This document shows, piece after piece, positions 61,775 through 64,000 of a stretch of 64,000 nt of DNA. Below the pieces are notes generated by a model. The model was not told where the DNA came from. It did no database searches and saw nothing but the letters and a program-made list of their open reading frames with translations. The translations under genes were made by a program, and so were the position numbers. The stretch lies in NCBI GenBank assembly GCA_016706545.1, contig JADJJK010000025.1, positions 62,001 through 126,000 on the forward strand, read 5' to 3'. How positions within the stretch are numbered: the first letter of the stretch is position 1; each line of letters begins with the position of its first letter. The DNA is from Myxococcales bacterium (GTDB lineage: Bacteria; Myxococcota_A; Polyangia; Haliangiales; Haliangiaceae).

Positions 61775-64000
61775 ATGGTAGAGGAAAATTGTTCGCACCT
61801 TCAGGGAGCCTTGGCGCGAGAACGGCGCCATGGCTACAACGGAGACGCGAAGGTCCAGGGGCTGCGCCCGCGCGGTGGAGCGTTTGGTGTACAAAACGAC
61901 CGAGGCTATCGGGTGCATCAGCCGGAGTTCAGCGTGGACGCTCAGCAAGGCGACGATGGGGAGGGCGACGTGATCCGCGCCGACGCTCTTCGAGCGGGCA
62001 GAGGGCCGGTTCCAGCGACCAGCGGATCCGGTGCAACGCCGGGTAAGCAAACGCGAACCGAGGGTCTGCACGGGCTGAACGTGGGCCAAGAAGACGCCCA
62101 GGCTCTGCGCGGCGACGCCGCGGCGCGTTCGCTGCGTGCCCCGGACTGGGAAGTCGACGATTCTCTCGCGAAAGCCATGGGGCTCTACGACGAACCGGAC
62201 CTGCTGGCCCTGGCGCCGTCGGCGCCCGCCACCGCGCCCACCAAGGCGCAGGCCGCGCCGGCAACCGCGAAGCCGGCGAAGCCAGCCAAACCGGCCCCTC
62301 CCGCCAAGCCGGTCCCTGTGCCGTCAACGGATGAGCCTTCCCAGCATGCCACCTGGCCCGACGTCGCCGCCGCGACCTCGCAAGCAGGGAAAGACGAGCT
62401 CGACCTAGCCTGGATCGATGCACTGCCCGCGCACCTTCGCGACAGCATCGACAACGACTTCTCCACCGAGAAGCGCGATGTGAAGGTGAAACGCGAAACG
62501 AAGCATTTCGATCGAGAAGCGCAGAGGCAACTGCAGAAGGACAAGGCCGCGCTGCGCAAGAGCGTCGCGGAGCGCCTTTCGCCACAGGCCCCGAAGAAGG
62601 TCTCCTCGAAGCAGATCGAGGCTGATCCGGACTACCAAGCCCAGCTGCGCGCCCTCACCGAGGACTACCGCAAGCGCGTAGAGGCGCAGCGCGCCACCCT
62701 GGAGCATGCTCTGGACACCGACCCGCGGTCCGCTGGCGAGCCGAAGGAAAGCCTCGTCGAGCCGCCCACCGAGCAGATCTCCCGCCTTGAAGGAGTGGCT
62801 CGTTCTCGCACCGACTTCATGTCCTGGGGCATCGAGATCACCGGCTCCGCTGAGAAGGTAAAGGCCCACTACCAGAGCATCCAGCAGGTGCCCGGCCGGC
62901 CGGGCCTGTGGCTCGCGGCAGACGCCTCCGTTCGGTTCGCCGCGGCGGTTGCGGCGTTCGAGGCCGCCAACCCTGGCTACACCATCGGGTCCTCGGGTGG
63001 CCATGCCATGCGCAAGCTGCATCAGGACCGCAAGGGGTTGGGGATGCACGGCCACTCCCTAGGGCTGGCGGTCGACATCCTTGCGTACGACAACCCGAAC
63101 CTGGATGCCCCCAAGGGCGAGCCGGCGTACATCAATCACTTCTTGCTCAGGCGCTTTGGTCGCGACGACCAAGGCAATAGCCGTGCGACGATGGACCTGG
63201 GTGTGCGTGGCAACGAGCACATCGAGACCTTGGGCAAGCACACGATGGCCGGTGCCACCACAGCCGATGACGAGTCGCTGGTACAGACGCTTCGCACGCA
63301 GTTCGCCGAGATCTCGGGGACCTCGCAGCGCTTCCAGGCCAGCATCGCCGCGCAGCTGCCGCTCTTGCGGGAGGCGAGGAACAAGTACTTTCAGGGTGAG
63401 GAGCTCAAAGGCCAGATCAAGCAGATCGACAAGCGCATCGCGGACCTGAAGAAGCAGCCCAAGAAGGCCGACGAGTTGGGTGCGAAAACCGAGCTACGAA
63501 GAGCCAAATGGTCGACAAGTTGAAGCACTCAAAAGAAGGCCGAGGCACGGATTCGCTGATGGCGGCTGCGTTCTCTGCCTGGCGTCAGGAGTTGCAAAAC
63601 GATCGCGCACCAGTGGCCGACAAACACAAACTCGAAGTCGCAAAGGACCCGAAGGGGACCGCCACCGTCTACCTCCAGAAGGAACTGAGGGTGCTCGATG
63701 CCGCTCTGGACAAGCTGAAGAACCCCCAACAGATCTTCGGCTTTCCTGACAAACAGGCGGACGGCACGTACGCCTCCGACCTCCGAGCCACCGAGCTGCC
63801 CCTGATGCAGTACATCGAGCGCGGCAGCATCCGCGATGACGCGATGCCAGCGACCACCGACCGAAGGCGCAAGGGGGTCTTCAACGCGGAGGTCGTCGCG
63901 GTGCTTGGCCGATACGGCTTCGCTCCGGGCTCTACTTTTGGGGACACCATGCACTTCGACTTCATCGAGGGGTACAGCAACATCGCCCCGGGCGGGCGCA
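61775..64000 (+). CDS. Effector-like protein with M15-type D,D-peptidase domain (frameshifted, end outside window)
   Basis: The ATG at 61775 has no clear ribosome-binding site, so the start is uncertain. Features: a charged N-terminus, an Ala/Pro/Lys-rich linker (PAKPAKPAPPAKPVPVPS), coiled helices, then a peptidase domain: TIGSSGGHAMRKLHQDRKGL, LGMHGHSLGLAVDILAYDNP (H-x-x-G-x-A-x-D) and, in another frame, STFGDTMHFDFIEGYS (M-H-F-D/E). These are M15/VanY-type zinc D,D-peptidase motifs, which cut peptidoglycan stem peptides. One base is lost near 63505 (RRAK|MVDKLKHSKEGRG), so the frame to 63523 ends falsely; the real chain runs off the right edge. Confidence 0.65.

Overview
The window looks like a chromosome segment of a myxobacterium (Myxococcota, most likely Polyangia). 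The evidence is high GC with strong G/C at third codon positions, many secreted lipoproteins, a Myxococcus-type cysteine-rich repeat (CGNGRVDSGEQCDDGN), a Hanks-type Ser/Thr kinase with a C-terminal membrane anchor, FHA proteins, FG-GAP and YVTN beta-propellers, and several DUF4157 proteins. No rRNA, tRNA or CRISPR array was recognised.

Layout. (1) 1-12.8 kb: accessory chromosome genes. These are a lipoprotein nuclease, a membrane protein, a YVTN propeller whose end runs into a REP-like/RayT repeat cluster, a DUF2000 protein, a fatty acid desaturase with a duplicated tail, two opposed IS66 transposase fragments, an AT-rich winged-helix-like gene, an EEP-family phosphohydrolase/nuclease and a WD40-like protein. 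(2) 12.8-17.3 kb: a large DUF4157 protein, read in three frames, ending in an HNH-like nuclease region. (3) 18.4-28.6 kb: a big lipoprotein, then a tight cluster of small lipoprotein, DUF2381-like protein, beta-barrel, FHA/pseudo-sigma54-activator and Ser/Thr kinase, followed by an FG-GAP lipoprotein lying between the kinase tail and a duplicate of that tail. (4) 28.6-32.5 kb: a second DUF4157 protein, carrying a HET-C-like domain and split by several frameshifts, translationally coupled to a lipoprotein. (5) 32.7-60.1 kb: a phage-like island. It has a Com-like zinc ribbon, two sigma-like proteins, a DinG helicase with a mini-intein in its Walker A motif, an XPB-like helicase, a PrimPol-type primase, a PD-(D/E)XK nuclease, a decayed DnaQ exonuclease fused to a DUF4406/DUF7768-like domain, a small resolvase-like nuclease, a membrane-anchored XRE regulator, a terminase small-subunit candidate, a tyrosine integrase, terminase large subunit, portal and an SPP1 gp7/Mu F-like head protein. 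No major capsid or tail gene is visible. (6) 60.2-64 kb: a lipoprotein and a third effector-like protein ending in an M15-type peptidase, cut by the window edge.

How the parts may work together. The DUF4157 proteins resemble cargo/effector proteins (DUF4157 is known to be enriched near extracellular contractile injection systems), but no injection apparatus is present here. The two complete ones each have a neighbour immediately downstream that could be a cognate partner. The island carries recombination, replication and DNA-packaging functions, so it is either a defective prophage or a satellite-like element that uses another phage's capsid.

Caveat. About ten genes are interrupted by single-base frameshifts, often in short G/C runs. 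This may reflect uncorrected sequencing error rather than real gene decay, so each broken gene is described as the protein it would encode if the frame were restored.
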